Shown piece after piece: positions 40,948 to 50,431 of a stretch of 52,580 bases of DNA. Location of the stretch: contig CAYSPJ010000022.1 in NCBI GenBank assembly GCA_964432875.1, positions 1 through 52,580 on the forward strand, read 5' to 3'. The notes under the pieces are model-generated. The model saw only the letters and a program-made list of their open reading frames with translations, was not told the origin of the DNA and did no database searches. Source of the DNA: JACJYE01 sp964432875. Lineage in GTDB: Bacteria > Bacteroidota > Bacteroidia > Chitinophagales > Saprospiraceae. A program made the translations under genes and the position numbers. Positions within the stretch are counted from its first letter, which is position 1. Each line of letters begins with the position of its first letter.

Positions 40948-43900
40948 ATGATGAGGCTACTTATCCTAAGATCGATTTTTGTTGTGCTAATGTGCTCCTC
41001 TTTATCCCCCTGGCTGGCAGCTCAGCAGCAGATTCAAATCATTGGGCCAAATGTCATCTGCCCTGAATTTTGCGAGACCTATACCCTTTCCGGCTTGGCC
41101 GGAGGCTCTTCTACTATCGCTGAGGTGTTTTGGTACACTGAGGATAACCCCGACATTATCCTCTCTAATGAGCCGATTGTGACGCTTTGCCCTCCGTTTA
41201 CTTCATCCTCTTTTGTGCTATATGCTTTCGGTATCACGTCCAATGGGCAAAGTTTTGGAGATTCACTGCAAATTGAGGTGCTGTACTTCCAGCCCACGCT
41301 GCGCATCACCTCAAATGCAGCGGAACTTTGCCCGGCCGCCAATAGCCAAAACCCAGGGAGCCAGGATTGCGAGGTGGTCTGTGCTGGTGCTACCGTCACC
41401 TATACCTGGTCCAGCGATAGCGGTGCGCCATCTTTTTACAACGTCGAGGCATCGGTTCAAGGCGCAGAGCGTTATGAGCTATTCCAACAACTCAATAGCC
41501 TGGTCGTCACCTGGGGTGCGGCGGGGCCCGGGTCAATTACTTTTTTTGGGTATAGCTACAACAATTGGTGCGGCCCTTCGATTCAATCGATTTGCGTCGA
41601 AAAATTAGCGATCCCCAAAGCCAGCTTTATCACTACGCCGGCCGCCGTGAACGACACCATCACCATCTGCCGGGGGCAGGAAGTGCTCTTCCAGAATACC
41701 AGCGAAGATGCCGAATCTTATTCCTGGAATCTGGGCAACGGGCAGACTTCTACTCAAGCAAACCCCAGCGCCCTCTATCCTGATCCTGGAGTGTATGAGG
41801 TGGAACTCACGGCATTCAATGCCTGCTTGTGCAGCAACACGACGAGCCTGACTGTCATGGTAGAAGCGGGGGAAAGCCCCCTGGTAGATTGCGTGAGCAC
41901 CATTTGCGAGCAAGCGGTCAACACCTATACGGCGCAGGCTAGCTGCGGCAGTTATACCTGGAGCGTCAGTAGCAACGGCACCATCCTGGAAGGAGGGGGG
42001 CTACAGGACGATTACATCACCATCGAATGGGGGCAAGGGCCAGAGGGTTTTATCGAACTTGCCGTAACGGATTGCGCTAGCCTGAATACCTGCCTGGAGC
42101 CGAGCTTTATCCGCATCCCCATCTTGTCAGATAATGATGTGATAACCGGCCCGACCAACGTCTGCCGGGGTGAATTAGCTAGCTATAGCATCCCTCCTTT
42201 TGAAGGCACGTCCTTCACCTGGTCCGTATCGTCTTTTGGCACCATCCTCAGTGGGCAGGGCACGCCGGAGGTGGTTGTAGATTGGTTCGCTGGCTTCATC
42301 CCCTCTCAGCAGCAGTGGGTGGCAGTCATTTATGACAATTGCTACCTCGGCTGTGGCGGAGCTGATACGCTGGAAGTGCGGATCAACCCAGAATTTTATC
42401 TCAGTGGCCCCATTGAAGCCTGCGAAGGGAGCAGCACGTCCTATCAAGCGCTGCGCTTACCGGGCAATACTCCGGTTGCATGCAACTGGCGGGTAGAAAC
42501 AGCAGATGGCACCCTGATGTGGGCCTCGGCGATGCCGACCGCCACGCCGACCATCGACTGGAATATGCCTGCGGGGCTGTATCGCCTCCTCGCAACGCCT
42601 GATAATATCGATGCTTTCTGTGCGCCGGAGCAAAGCACCATCGTCAACCTGATCGCGCTGCCGCCAGCAGTGGATAGCCTCATCGGCCCGGCTTTCATCT
42701 GCCCGGGCGAGGTCTATACCTTCGAAGCGGCTTCCAGTTTGTCCAACGCCCGCTTCCAATGGGTTGTCGATGATGGAAGCAATAGCTACAACCGGGATGG
42801 GAGGATAAATACCGTCTCCTTTGGAGCGCTGGCACCCTATGGCTTGCAAGTGGCTCAAATCAACCCACAGGGTTGTGTCTCGCCAGCGGTGTCTTTGAGC
42901 CTGGAGGCATTGCCCCCGCCCACTATCCAGGGCCCGACGGAAATGTGCAATGAAAACTTGACTACCTTCAGGACGGAGGATTTTGAAGGGCTGTCCTATC
43001 AATGGGACATTAGCCCGGCTGGCGCTGGCATCATTATCGGCGAAAGAGACAAGAGTAGCATCGAAGTGCTTTGGCGGCATACCGGCCCAGCCACGGTCAG
43101 CGTGCAGCGATGTGGGCAGTCGGTAAGCACGCCCCTCCAAATCCATGCCCTGCCAGAGCCTACGGTGCAGTTTATGCCCGTCTGCCCGGGGAAGGCCGAG
43201 CAGGTGCAGGCATTGCCAGCCTTGAGCCTACACGAATGGTACGATGTGGAAGGCAACCTCCTCTCTACTGCTGCCATGCCCCAACTGCCCGCCGGTACTT
43301 ACCGCCTATTGGCAGCCGACCAAAACGGCTGCTTTGGCGATACCGTTTTCCACATCCCACTCTTGCCGGCAGCCCAAGTCTCCATTTCTACCCCCGACCC
43401 CAAAGCTTTTTGCAATGTGACTCCTTCAACCCGCCTTTATGCCCTGAATACCTCCGCAGGATATAGCTACCAATGGTATCACGATGGCAATCCGGTTGGC
43501 ATCAATAGCGCCAGCTACACGGCAACAGCTGCAGGCCAATACTATGTTGAAGCGGCTACCCCTGATGGCTGTACGGTCCTCTCCAATACCATCAATATCA
43601 TTGAAGATTGCAGCGGGGGCGGAGGGCCGCCGAGTTGCGATGTGCCCGGCGTGAGCTTCTCTATCCAGCCTACCAGCATCTGCAATGAACGCGGGTATCA
43701 GATCAGCAACCCCAACTACGTCCCCGGGACTATTTTCTGGTTGTTTGACGATCCAGCCAGCGGTATCGACAATTTTTCGACTTTGCCCAACCCCACCCAC
43801 CTCTATAGCCAGGCTGGCTTTTATCAGGTGCTGATGTTGGCCGATTATCCTAGCGTAGCAGACCCTGCTGTTGAGGTGACCTGCGGCGACTTCCGGGTCG

Positions 43901-46900
43901 ATACGGTCTTCCTGGCCGCAGATTTTACCTTTGATACCGTTTGTGCCGGCCAGATGCTGGCCTTTACGGACCTTTCGACTTACTTGCCATTCACCAATAT
44001 CGCTACCTGGGATTGGGATTTTGGCGACCCTGCCAGTGGAACAGACAACTTTTCAAACTTGCCGAACCCCACCCACGTGTATAGCGCTCCAGGCGATTAT
44101 GCCGTCAGATTTGAAGTGCGCAGCTCTGAGGGTTGCTTATCCAGCATCATCAAAATCGTCTCCGTTTTTGGGGCACCCCAAGCCGATTTTGCCGAACCGC
44201 CCATCAACTGCGAAAACACGAGCCTGCCCTTCAACGTTAATGCCGGTCCGGAAACAGTCAGCGTGCAATGGCAATTTGGGGGTCTAGCCAATCGCTCCGA
44301 GCTGTTCCAGAGCTACCATGAATTTGCGCTGCCGGGCACCTATACGGTCACTTTGTCTGCTACTTCGATCTATGGCTGCCAGGGCAGCTTCAGCCGGGAC
44401 ATAACCATCGAGCCCAATACCTTGGGCGGCAATATCGCTACCACCCCTCCATCACCGATTTGTGAGGGGGATACAGCTTTGCTCGCCGCTCCCCCGGGCG
44501 GGATAAGCTGGCAATGGTCGAACGGCGAGAGCGGGGATCATATCGTTGTTGCAGCCAGCGGGCATTACGACCTTACCCTTACCGATGACAAGGGTTGCAC
44601 TTATCGCCCACCAGCGGTGACGCTGGAAGTGTTGACTGCTCCTGACGCGACTATACGCGCCGTGGAATACAGCGAACTGCTCCAGCCCAGCGCTTATTTC
44701 TACGATGGCTACCAGGCTTGCCAGGGCGAATCGGTCTTTCTCGAAATCATCGCCAATCCCGCCTTTAGCTATTCCTGGAGCACCGGGGCTACTGGCCCTA
44801 CCATCGAGTTTTCCGATGCGCGCGGCAACCTCTTGCCGGCCGGCACGCATGAGATATTCGTCACCGCGACCAATAACAGCAGCGGCTGTACCTTTACCGA
44901 GGGGCCCTTCGTGGTGGACATTTCACCGCTCCCGTCGGATGTACTTATATCCGCTGCCCCTGCCGGGCAAAACTGTGAAGGCACCCCTGTAGCTTTCAGC
45001 GCCCTCAACCCCTTGCCAGAGCTGGACTACCGCTGGAGCAATGGCCTAACTGGCCCGGCTATGTCTACCAGCATGGCGGGCATCTACTCACTCACGGCTA
45101 CCAACGCCTTTGGCTGCAGCGCCGAGAGCGCACCATTGGAAATCCTCGCTGGCCCCAATATTTCACTGGTGCCCAATGGGTGCTATTCCCGCTGCTTGCC
45201 CGATACCCTTTGCCTGCCCGATATCCCCGGCATCGTGAGCTACCAGTGGTTCTTCGAGGGTGCTCCACTCGGCAGCATCAGCGGCACAGTGCCCGAGCTC
45301 ATTGCTACCCAAAGCGGCGCTTACTACCTGGAAATGACCGACGACAAAGGCTGCACCCGGCAATCTGACCCCTTGCAACTGGATTTATTCGATGGCTTCG
45401 GCACCATACTGGGGCAGGTGTTTTTTGATGTGAATGACAATGGCATCATTGATGCGGCGGATACGACCTATAGTGGCGCACTCCTCCAGTTGCTGCAAGG
45501 AGGGCTGCTGGCAGGCAGCGCTGCTTCCGATCAGGATGGCAACTACGCCTTCTCCAACATCGCTGCAACCGATTATTCTATTCAGCTGGATACTGCCGCG
45601 CTGCCCCCGGGCTTTAGCGCAGTAGCCTCCCAAGTCGATACCACGCTCAGTGGCTGTGATGCCCTTATCTCTATCGACTGGCTATTGGTGTTCACCTGTC
45701 CTGTGGACACCAGTGCGCTAATCCTTAGCGGCTGTATGGACAACCCGCCGGTTTTCGATGGCTTTGCTTTTGTCCGGGATACCAGTTTTGCTGCGGTTTA
45801 CCAATCCTTCATCGGCTGCGACTCGGTTGTGGTCGTCACGATCCAGGTCTTTCCTTCAGATACTACTAGCTTACAGTTGCTAACCTGCCCTGGCACGACA
45901 GTGGACTACAACGGCACCGCCCTCAGCCCCGGGCAGCAGGCCGAGTTCCTATTCCTAAACGCGACAGGCTGCGATTCGGTCGTCACCGTCAGCGTGCTGG
46001 AGTTGGCAGCGTCCAGTTTTGATGTGCAGCTCGAGGCCTGCCCTGGCACGACGGTGGACTACAACGGCACCGCCCTCAGCCCGGGCCAGCAGGCCGAGTT
46101 CCTGTTCCAAAACGCGGCGGGCTGCGACTCGATCGTCACCGTCAGCGTGCTGGAATTGGCGACTTCCAGCTTTGATGTGCAGCTCGAGGCCTGTACAGGC
46201 ACGACCGTAGATTACAACGGCACNNNNNNNNNNNNNNNNNNNNNNNNNNNNNNNNNNNNNNNNNNNNNNNNNNNNNNNNNNNNNNNNNNNNNNNNNNNNN
46301 NNNNNNNNNNNNNNNNNNNNNNNTTGGCGGCTTCCAGCTTTGATGTACAGCTCGAGGCCTGTGCAGGAACGACCGTAGATTACAACGGCACCGCCCTCAG
46401 CCCGGGGCAGCAGGCCGAGTTCCTATTCCAAAACGCGGCAGGCTGCGATTCCTTAGTATCGGTAACGGTCGTTTTAGCGCCGCCCATCGTTGCTGAGATT
46501 GAAGTGGCCCCTACCTGTGTGGATAGCACCGCCGGAGGCGCAGAGATACAGTTATCCGGTACAACTACCTTGCCAGCTCGCTTTTCGCTGGATGGGCAGC
46601 CTTATCAGGAGCAGAACATTTTCCAGGGCTTGGCGGCGGGCAGTTACCAGGTGCTGATCGAAGACGCCAATGGCTGCACGGAGGTTTTCACATTCGAGAT
46701 CGACGCTCAGCCGCGCCTTTTGGTGGAGATCGAAAGCCTTCCAATTGATTGCGAAAACCCCAGCGGCGAATTGACGGCATTAGTGCTTTCCGGCGATGAC
46801 GGCCAGCTGTCGCTCTCCTGGAGCAATGGAGCTGAGGGCGCAACCTTAGCCACAAGCGTAGCGGGTACATACACCCTATTGGCCCGCAACCGCTGCGAGG

Positions 46901-47238
46901 AGGTTCGACTGGAAGGCATACTGGAAAACTTGCTGCCAGACCAAAGCAAGCTGCTCTACCTTCCCAATGCCTTTTCCCCCAATGAAGACCAGAGCAATGA
47001 TGTATTCCGCAGCTTTTTCAAACCCGATATCACCGTAACCCAATACGAGCTGGACGTTTTCGACCGCTGGGGCAATATGCTGTTCCGTACCGAAGACCCC
47101 AATAGTGGATGGGATGGCTATTACAAAGGCCAACTGATGAATACCGGTGTCTATGTTTGGCAGATGCGCGCCAATATTGTCATTTGTGACCAGGAGTCCG
47201 AATTGTATGAAAAAGGGGAAGTGTATTTAGTGCGATGA
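40948..47238 (+). CDS. Giant secreted adhesin-like protein with PKD domains, tandem repeats and CHU_C (T9SS type B) domain
   Basis: A 2096-residue surface protein. Signal peptide at 1-26 (ends SPWLAAQ). It is followed by many Cys-containing Ig/PKD-like units, clear PKD cores at about 226-300 (SYSWNLGNG), 930-970, 991-1060 (WDWDFGDPASG) and 1078-1150. A SdrD-B/Cna-B-like domain lies at about 1485-1550 (GTILGQVFFDVNDNGIID, DQDGNYAFSNI). Then come 51-residue tandem repeats at about 1593-1845 with the core GTTVDYNGTALSPGQQAEFL and GCDS, further repeats, and the gliding-motility C-terminal domain at about 2003-2096 (YLPNAFSPNEDQSNDVF, FDRWGNMLF, GVYVWQM). The 100-N gap at 46224-46323 falls in the repeats (residues 1759-1793), so the true length is unknown. 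Expected role: adhesion or surface structure, exported by T9SS. It stands alone. Confidence 0.92.
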   Translation: MMRLLILRSIFVVLMCSSLSPWLAAQQQIQIIGPNVICPEFCETYTLSGLAGGSSTIAEVFWYTEDNPDIILSNEPIVTLCPPFTSSSFVLYAFGITSNGQSFGDSLQIEVLYFQPTLRITSNAAELCPAANSQNPGSQDCEVVCAGATVTYTWSSDSGAPSFYNVEASVQGAERYELFQQLNSLVVTWGAAGPGSITFFGYSYNNWCGPSIQSICVEKLAIPKASFITTPAAVNDTITICRGQEVLFQNTSEDAESYSWNLGNGQTSTQANPSALYPDPGVYEVELTAFNACLCSNTTSLTVMVEAGESPLVDCVSTICEQAVNTYTAQASCGSYTWSVSSNGTILEGGGLQDDYITIEWGQGPEGFIELAVTDCASLNTCLEPSFIRIPILSDNDVITGPTNVCRGELASYSIPPFEGTSFTWSVSSFGTILSGQGTPEVVVDWFAGFIPSQQQWVAVIYDNCYLGCGGADTLEVRINPEFYLSGPIEACEGSSTSYQALRLPGNTPVACNWRVETADGTLMWASAMPTATPTIDWNMPAGLYRLLATPDNIDAFCAPEQSTIVNLIALPPAVDSLIGPAFICPGEVYTFEAASSLSNARFQWVVDDGSNSYNRDGRINTVSFGALAPYGLQVAQINPQGCVSPAVSLSLEALPPPTIQGPTEMCNENLTTFRTEDFEGLSYQWDISPAGAGIIIGERDKSSIEVLWRHTGPATVSVQRCGQSVSTPLQIHALPEPTVQFMPVCPGKAEQVQALPALSLHEWYDVEGNLLSTAAMPQLPAGTYRLLAADQNGCFGDTVFHIPLLPAAQVSISTPDPKAFCNVTPSTRLYALNTSAGYSYQWYHDGNPVGINSASYTATAAGQYYVEAATPDGCTVLSNTINIIEDCSGGGGPPSCDVPGVSFSIQPTSICNERGYQISNPNYVPGTIFWLFDDPASGIDNFSTLPNPTHLYSQAGFYQVLMLADYPSVADPAVEVTCGDFRVDTVFLAADFTFDTVCAGQMLAFTDLSTYLPFTNIATWDWDFGDPASGTDNFSNLPNPTHVYSAPGDYAVRFEVRSSEGCLSSIIKIVSVFGAPQADFAEPPINCENTSLPFNVNAGPETVSVQWQFGGLANRSELFQSYHEFALPGTYTVTLSATSIYGCQGSFSRDITIEPNTLGGNIATTPPSPICEGDTALLAAPPGGISWQWSNGESGDHIVVAASGHYDLTLTDDKGCTYRPPAVTLEVLTAPDATIRAVEYSELLQPSAYFYDGYQACQGESVFLEIIANPAFSYSWSTGATGPTIEFSDARGNLLPAGTHEIFVTATNNSSGCTFTEGPFVVDISPLPSDVLISAAPAGQNCEGTPVAFSALNPLPELDYRWSNGLTGPAMSTSMAGIYSLTATNAFGCSAESAPLEILAGPNISLVPNGCYSRCLPDTLCLPDIPGIVSYQWFFEGAPLGSISGTVPELIATQSGAYYLEMTDDKGCTRQSDPLQLDLFDGFGTILGQVFFDVNDNGIIDAADTTYSGALLQLLQGGLLAGSAASDQDGNYAFSNIAATDYSIQLDTAALPPGFSAVASQVDTTLSGCDALISIDWLLVFTCPVDTSALILSGCMDNPPVFDGFAFVRDTSFAAVYQSFIGCDSVVVVTIQVFPSDTTSLQLLTCPGTTVDYNGTALSPGQQAEFLFLNATGCDSVVTVSVLELAASSFDVQLEACPGTTVDYNGTALSPGQQAEFLFQNAAGCDSIVTVSVLELATSSFDVQLEACTGTTVDYNGXXXXXXXXXXXXXXXXXXXXXXXXXXXXXXXXXXLAASSFDVQLEACAGTTVDYNGTALSPGQQAEFLFQNAAGCDSLVSVTVVLAPPIVAEIEVAPTCVDSTAGGAEIQLSGTTTLPARFSLDGQPYQEQNIFQGLAAGSYQVLIEDANGCTEVFTFEIDAQPRLLVEIESLPIDCENPSGELTALVLSGDDGQLSLSWSNGAEGATLATSVAGTYTLLARNRCEEVRLEGILENLLPDQSKLLYLPNAFSPNEDQSNDVFRSFFKPDITVTQYELDVFDRWGNMLFRTEDPNSGWDGYYKGQLMNTGVYVWQMRANIVICDQESELYEKGEVYLVR
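45877..46487 (+). repeat. 153-bp tandem repeats (51 residues) interrupted by a 100-N gap
   Basis: Units begin at 45877, 46030, 46183 and 46351, each encoding L-x-x-C-x-G-TTVDYNG...GCDS...; a diverged unit precedes them (about 45724-45876). Units 2 to 4 are nearly identical at DNA level. Spacing is 153 bases except across the N-run, where it is 168. With 41 bases of unit 3 before the gap and 27 bases of the preceding unit after it, the missing sequence should be 85 + 153k bases, not 100. Confidence 0.92.
46224..46323. other. Scaffold gap of 100 N inside the adhesin gene
   Basis: A placeholder run of N within the repeat array. The 68 bases on either side align to each other with four differences, so the flanks may also be a collapsed or overlapping repeat copy. 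The reading frame happens to be preserved by 100 N, as it would be by 85 + 153k. Confidence 0.95.
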
Positions 47239-47278
47239 GGCATAAGCCTATTAAGCTGGATGTAGCTGCTGCAATAAA

Positions 47279-48367
47279 CTATGCAAAGGCAACTACATCC
47301 ACTCTGGCCAAGTAGTTGGACAAGCACTGCCAGGAATCGCCATAGTCTTCTGACAGGAAAAGATTGCCGGCGGTAGTGCCAAAGGCGAGGCGTTCGTTGT
47401 CGATGTCGAACGAATGGCGGAAGGCGATATCAAAGCAGTTGTGCTGAGGCAGGCCCTGGCGCAACTGCTGCCATGATCGGCCGCCGTCTTCGGTACGACA
47501 AACGGCAAGAGCAAGGTTGTGCGCGACCCGTACTTCGTCACTAACGGCCGGGATTACCCAGGCTCGCTCAGGATTGTGGTGGTCAATCGCCAAGGCGAAG
47601 CCATAATCAGGCAGGCCGTCTTTTGCAGCTACATTATGCCACTGGCCGCCGCCGTCGGTAGAGCGGAAGATACCACAGTGATTCTGTTGCCAGAGCACAT
47701 CGGGATTGGCGCGGCAAGCCAGCAGCAAGTGGGGGTCATGGCCTACTTCAGCTTGAGGGTTAGGCAGGTAGGCAGCAATGAGCCCCTGGTTGCGGGCCTC
47801 CCAGCTCAGGCCTCCGTCACGGGTTGCAAATACGCCAGCACAACTCACCGCGATATAAACATGCTGGCTGTCGCGCGGATCAACCACGATAGAGTGGATA
47901 AAGGGATGGTCGCGGCCAGCGCCAAACCATTGGTTTTCATCTTGCCGGCTGGGGTGGTTCCAGAGGCCTTCCACGAGTTCGAAGCTTTGCCCGTAGTCGT
48001 AGCTGCGGAACAAGCCCCCGGGTTCGGTGCCGAGCCACAGGCCATGGGGCTTATCCTCACCAGAGCCAGCCATGCACCATATTTTTTTTAGCGCAGCAGG
48101 TTTGCCAGGCTTTAGCAAGGCATCAGCAGGATAACGGGGGGTAGGCACCGATTGCCAAGAACGCCCTTCGTCACGGCTGAAGTGCAGCTTTTGGCCCCAA
48201 TGGCGATGCGCCAGGCCTACCCACCAAGTCCGGTTGCGCGGGTCAGGATAAGCTAAGGATACAGGCATTCCGAGGAAATGGACCTGATCGATCTGCCAGC
48301 CTGCCGCAGTGCGGCGAAAAACGGCCAGCCCCTTAGCGGTACCTACAAGTATGACGTCTTTTTGCAT
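47279..48367 (-). CDS. Asp-box (BNR) beta-propeller protein, sialidase/sortilin-like fold
   Basis: A 362-residue protein without a signal peptide. It contains about six Asp-box repeats of the S/T-x-D-x-G-x-x-W form: SRDEGRSW, SYDYGQSF, TRDGGLSW, STDGGGQW, TEDGGRSW and SEDYGDSW, spaced as blades of a propeller. These proteins are often auto-annotated as exo-alpha-sialidases, but the sialidase catalytic residues (Arg triad, RIP motif) are not evident. Being cytoplasmic, it is more likely a scaffold or an unknown enzyme. It starts 18 bases after the MoaD-like gene's stop, forming an operon pair. The start is at 48367 (MQKDVILVGTAKG). Confidence 0.88.
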   Translation of the reverse strand: MQKDVILVGTAKGLAVFRRTAAGWQIDQVHFLGMPVSLAYPDPRNRTWWVGLAHRHWGQKLHFSRDEGRSWQSVPTPRYPADALLKPGKPAALKKIWCMAGSGEDKPHGLWLGTEPGGLFRSYDYGQSFELVEGLWNHPSRQDENQWFGAGRDHPFIHSIVVDPRDSQHVYIAVSCAGVFATRDGGLSWEARNQGLIAAYLPNPQAEVGHDPHLLLACRANPDVLWQQNHCGIFRSTDGGGQWHNVAAKDGLPDYGFALAIDHHNPERAWVIPAVSDEVRVAHNLALAVCRTEDGGRSWQQLRQGLPQHNCFDIAFRHSFDIDNERLAFGTTAGNLFLSEDYGDSWQCLSNYLARVDVVAFA

Positions 48368-48385
48368 GAGCTTGACAGCATGTAA

Positions 48386-48658
48386 TTAACCGCCGGATAA
48401 AGCTTGAAAAATGAGCACTTCATCTCCTTCCGCCAAACGATCGGCCAGCGTTGCACGATCAGCGATGAGTTCGCCCTGAACAAAAATATTGACGTGCTTA
48501 CGCAGGCGGCCCTGTTCGTCCAACAAATAGTCTTTCAAGCCGGGATAGGCCTGCTCCATCGCCTCCAGGGCCTCGCCCACCGTCCGGGCAGCAACCTGCT
48601 CTTCCTTCAGCGTGGGAAAGAAGCGGTTCAGTGCGGAAGTAAATCTTATGTTGGGCAT
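48386..48658 (-). CDS. MoaD/ThiS-family ubiquitin-like small modifier/sulfur carrier
   Basis: A 90-residue beta-grasp protein ending in the diglycine ALSGG, the tail that is adenylated and thiocarboxylated or conjugated in MoaD, ThiS and archaeal SAMPs. Other features: ARTVGEALEAMEQAYPGL near 23-40 and LAEGDEVLIFQALSGG at the end. It is the first gene of a pair with the Asp-box propeller. No MoaE, ThiG, cysteine synthase or E1-like gene is adjacent, so it is not evidently part of a molybdopterin or thiamin cluster. The XdhC gene about 600 bases away is the only molybdenum-related neighbour. Confidence 0.92.
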   Translation of the reverse strand: MPNIRFTSALNRFFPTLKEEQVAARTVGEALEAMEQAYPGLKDYLLDEQGRLRKHVNIFVQGELIADRATLADRLAEGDEVLIFQALSGG

Positions 48659-48750
48659 ATCGTGATTAAAAATGTTTTGGATTTTCGATTATACGCTCGC
48701 TGCCCGTACCTGGGCTCATCCCTGGGTTGAATGGGTAAAATACGCTTAAT

Positions 48751-49209
48751 TTACCTCAATTTATAGGCCAAAGCCTTAAATTGCTGCTTGATGACTGAGA
48801 AAAAGTAGCGAAAGCTGCCATTGACCCAGATGCCGAAGAGCAACAAGGCGGCACCCAGGTAGTAAGTAGCCAGTTCGCCCGTATATAGTTCGCTGCTTAA
48901 AACCAGCGCGCTACCTAAAAAAGCCAGGCCTGCAGCCAACAAAGTCCGGTATCCTTTGTAGTTCCAAAGGAGGGACAACAAGATGAAGGCCGCCAGGGCA
49001 ATAGATATCCAGGAAGTCCAGGCAGGGTTGTGATTATAGATTTTCGCGCCGCTACAGAGCGTGGCCGCGCTGGAGTAAGCCAGGATGCAAAAGGGGCATT
49101 TGGGCAAAATAGCGATGAGCAAGCCGGCTAGCCCGCTGAGCGGTTTTGCCCAACGGCGCTCGGCTTGATGCTCAAGCTTACATTTGCAGTGGTCAGAAGC
49201 AGTTGGCAT
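48751..49209 (-). CDS. Small four-helix membrane protein with CPxC motif
   Basis: A 152-residue protein with a Cys/His-rich cytoplasmic start (SDHCKCKLEHQAE), four predicted membrane helices (about 24-52, 64-82, 88-108 and 112-130), and a first helix containing PKCPFC and later a single Cys (ATLCSG). The CPxC placement recalls mercury/MerC-like or thiol-disulfide membrane proteins, but the family is not recognised. A minus-strand TAAATTTG -7-like box lies at 49243-49236. It is divergent from XdhC. Confidence 0.7.
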   Translation of the reverse strand: MPTASDHCKCKLEHQAERRWAKPLSGLAGLLIAILPKCPFCILAYSSAATLCSGAKIYNHNPAWTSWISIALAAFILLSLLWNYKGYRTLLAAGLAFLGSALVLSSELYTGELATYYLGAALLLFGIWVNGSFRYFFSVIKQQFKALAYKLR

Positions 49210-49270
49210 GGCGTCAGATTGTTTAATAAATCGACCAAATTTAGAATTAACTTTCTAAAAAAACGGAAAA

Positions 49271-50302
49271 ATGAAAGAACTGTTCACGAAAATCGAAGAA
49301 TGGACCAAGCAAAATAAGGTTTTCGCCTTGGCTACGGTCATCCAGACCTGGGGTTCATCCCCCCGTCCGCCGGGCTCTACCATGATCGTTTCCGGCGAAC
49401 GGGAGTTGGCCGGCTCAGTCAGCGGCGGCTGTGTGGAAGGCGCGGTCATCCAGTCTGCCTTGCCATTAATGCAAGCGGGCATTGCCAAGCGCCTGGCCTA
49501 CGGCGTCGCCGATGAAGATGCCTGGGCGGTTGGCCTGAGCTGCGGCGGCAAGATGCAAGTCTTCCTGGAGCGCTTCCTGGCCTTTGACGAACGGGCGGAA
49601 GAACAGGCAGTGTGGCAAAAGCTGCGCCATTGCTTGCAACATAATGAGCCTTGTATCTTGCTCACCCGCCTGGAGGACGGCCCCGGCCAGCACTTCCTGG
49701 CTTTGCCTGATGGCCAGCTTATCGGCGGCCCCGCCGGAGAAGATCATGTTGCTTTAGCCCTAAAAGCCTATCAAGAGCGCCGCCACCAATTGGCCGAGAT
49801 TGCGGGCACATCCTACTTTGCCCAGGTATTCCCCCGCCGCAGCCGCATGATCATCATCGGTGCGGCCCATATTACCGCCGATTTGATCCACTTGGCCAGC
49901 CTCTACGATTTTGAGGCCATCGTCATCGACCCCCGGGGGGCTTTTACCAATAAAACCCAGTTTGCCGTGCCGCCGGATCAAATTTTCGAACAATACCCCG
50001 CCGAGGTGCTCCCCAACTTCGAACTCGATGCCTACGATTACGCCGTGGTGCTCTCTCATGACCCCAAAATTGACGATAACGCCCTGCGCCTGTTGTTGCC
50101 TTCTGATATCGCCTATATCGGCGCGCTGGGCAGCAGCAAGACCCACGCCAAGCGGATTAAGCGCCTGCAGGACGCCGGCTTCCCCGATGCAGCCATCGCC
50201 CGCATCCACGCGCCGGTAGGTTTGGATATCAATGCCCGGACGCCGCGGGAAATCGCGCTGAGCATTATGGCAGAGATCATCAAAGTTAAAAATGCTTTTT
50301 AG
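49271..50302 (+). CDS. xdhC: XdhC-family molybdenum-hydroxylase maturation protein
   Basis: A 343-residue protein with the two XdhC parts. The N-terminal XdhC/CoxI domain has FALATVIQTWGSSPRPPGS, then ELAGSVSGGCVEGAV near residue 57 and GLSCGGKMQVFLE near 93. A C-terminal Rossmann fold has MIIIGAAHITADLIHLA near 195 and YIGALGSSKTHAKRI near 280, ending in GLDINARTPREIALSI. In characterised systems XdhC binds molybdenum cofactor, supports its sulfuration and inserts it into xanthine dehydrogenase-type enzymes. No xdhA/xdhB genes are in the window, so its client is elsewhere. Confidence 0.92.
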   Translation: MKELFTKIEEWTKQNKVFALATVIQTWGSSPRPPGSTMIVSGERELAGSVSGGCVEGAVIQSALPLMQAGIAKRLAYGVADEDAWAVGLSCGGKMQVFLERFLAFDERAEEQAVWQKLRHCLQHNEPCILLTRLEDGPGQHFLALPDGQLIGGPAGEDHVALALKAYQERRHQLAEIAGTSYFAQVFPRRSRMIIIGAAHITADLIHLASLYDFEAIVIDPRGAFTNKTQFAVPPDQIFEQYPAEVLPNFELDAYDYAVVLSHDPKIDDNALRLLLPSDIAYIGALGSSKTHAKRIKRLQDAGFPDAAIARIHAPVGLDINARTPREIALSIMAEIIKVKNAF

Positions 50303-50431
50303 CGCAGGTTCAAATTTCATCCTTCGCGCTAAAATCGCTGCATTTTATGTTATGATTTTGTTAGCGAGCGGAGATTTGTGGCGGGGTGTTTTGATAATTA
50401 ATACCTTTAGCCATACTGAAGGAAAAAACCC

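Noticed and set aside
47258..47300. GGATGTAG/CTACATCC inverted repeat at the adhesin/propeller junction as a terminator
   Set aside because: The loop is 27 bases, one arm is inside the propeller's coding end and there is no T-run, so the support is too weak to list.
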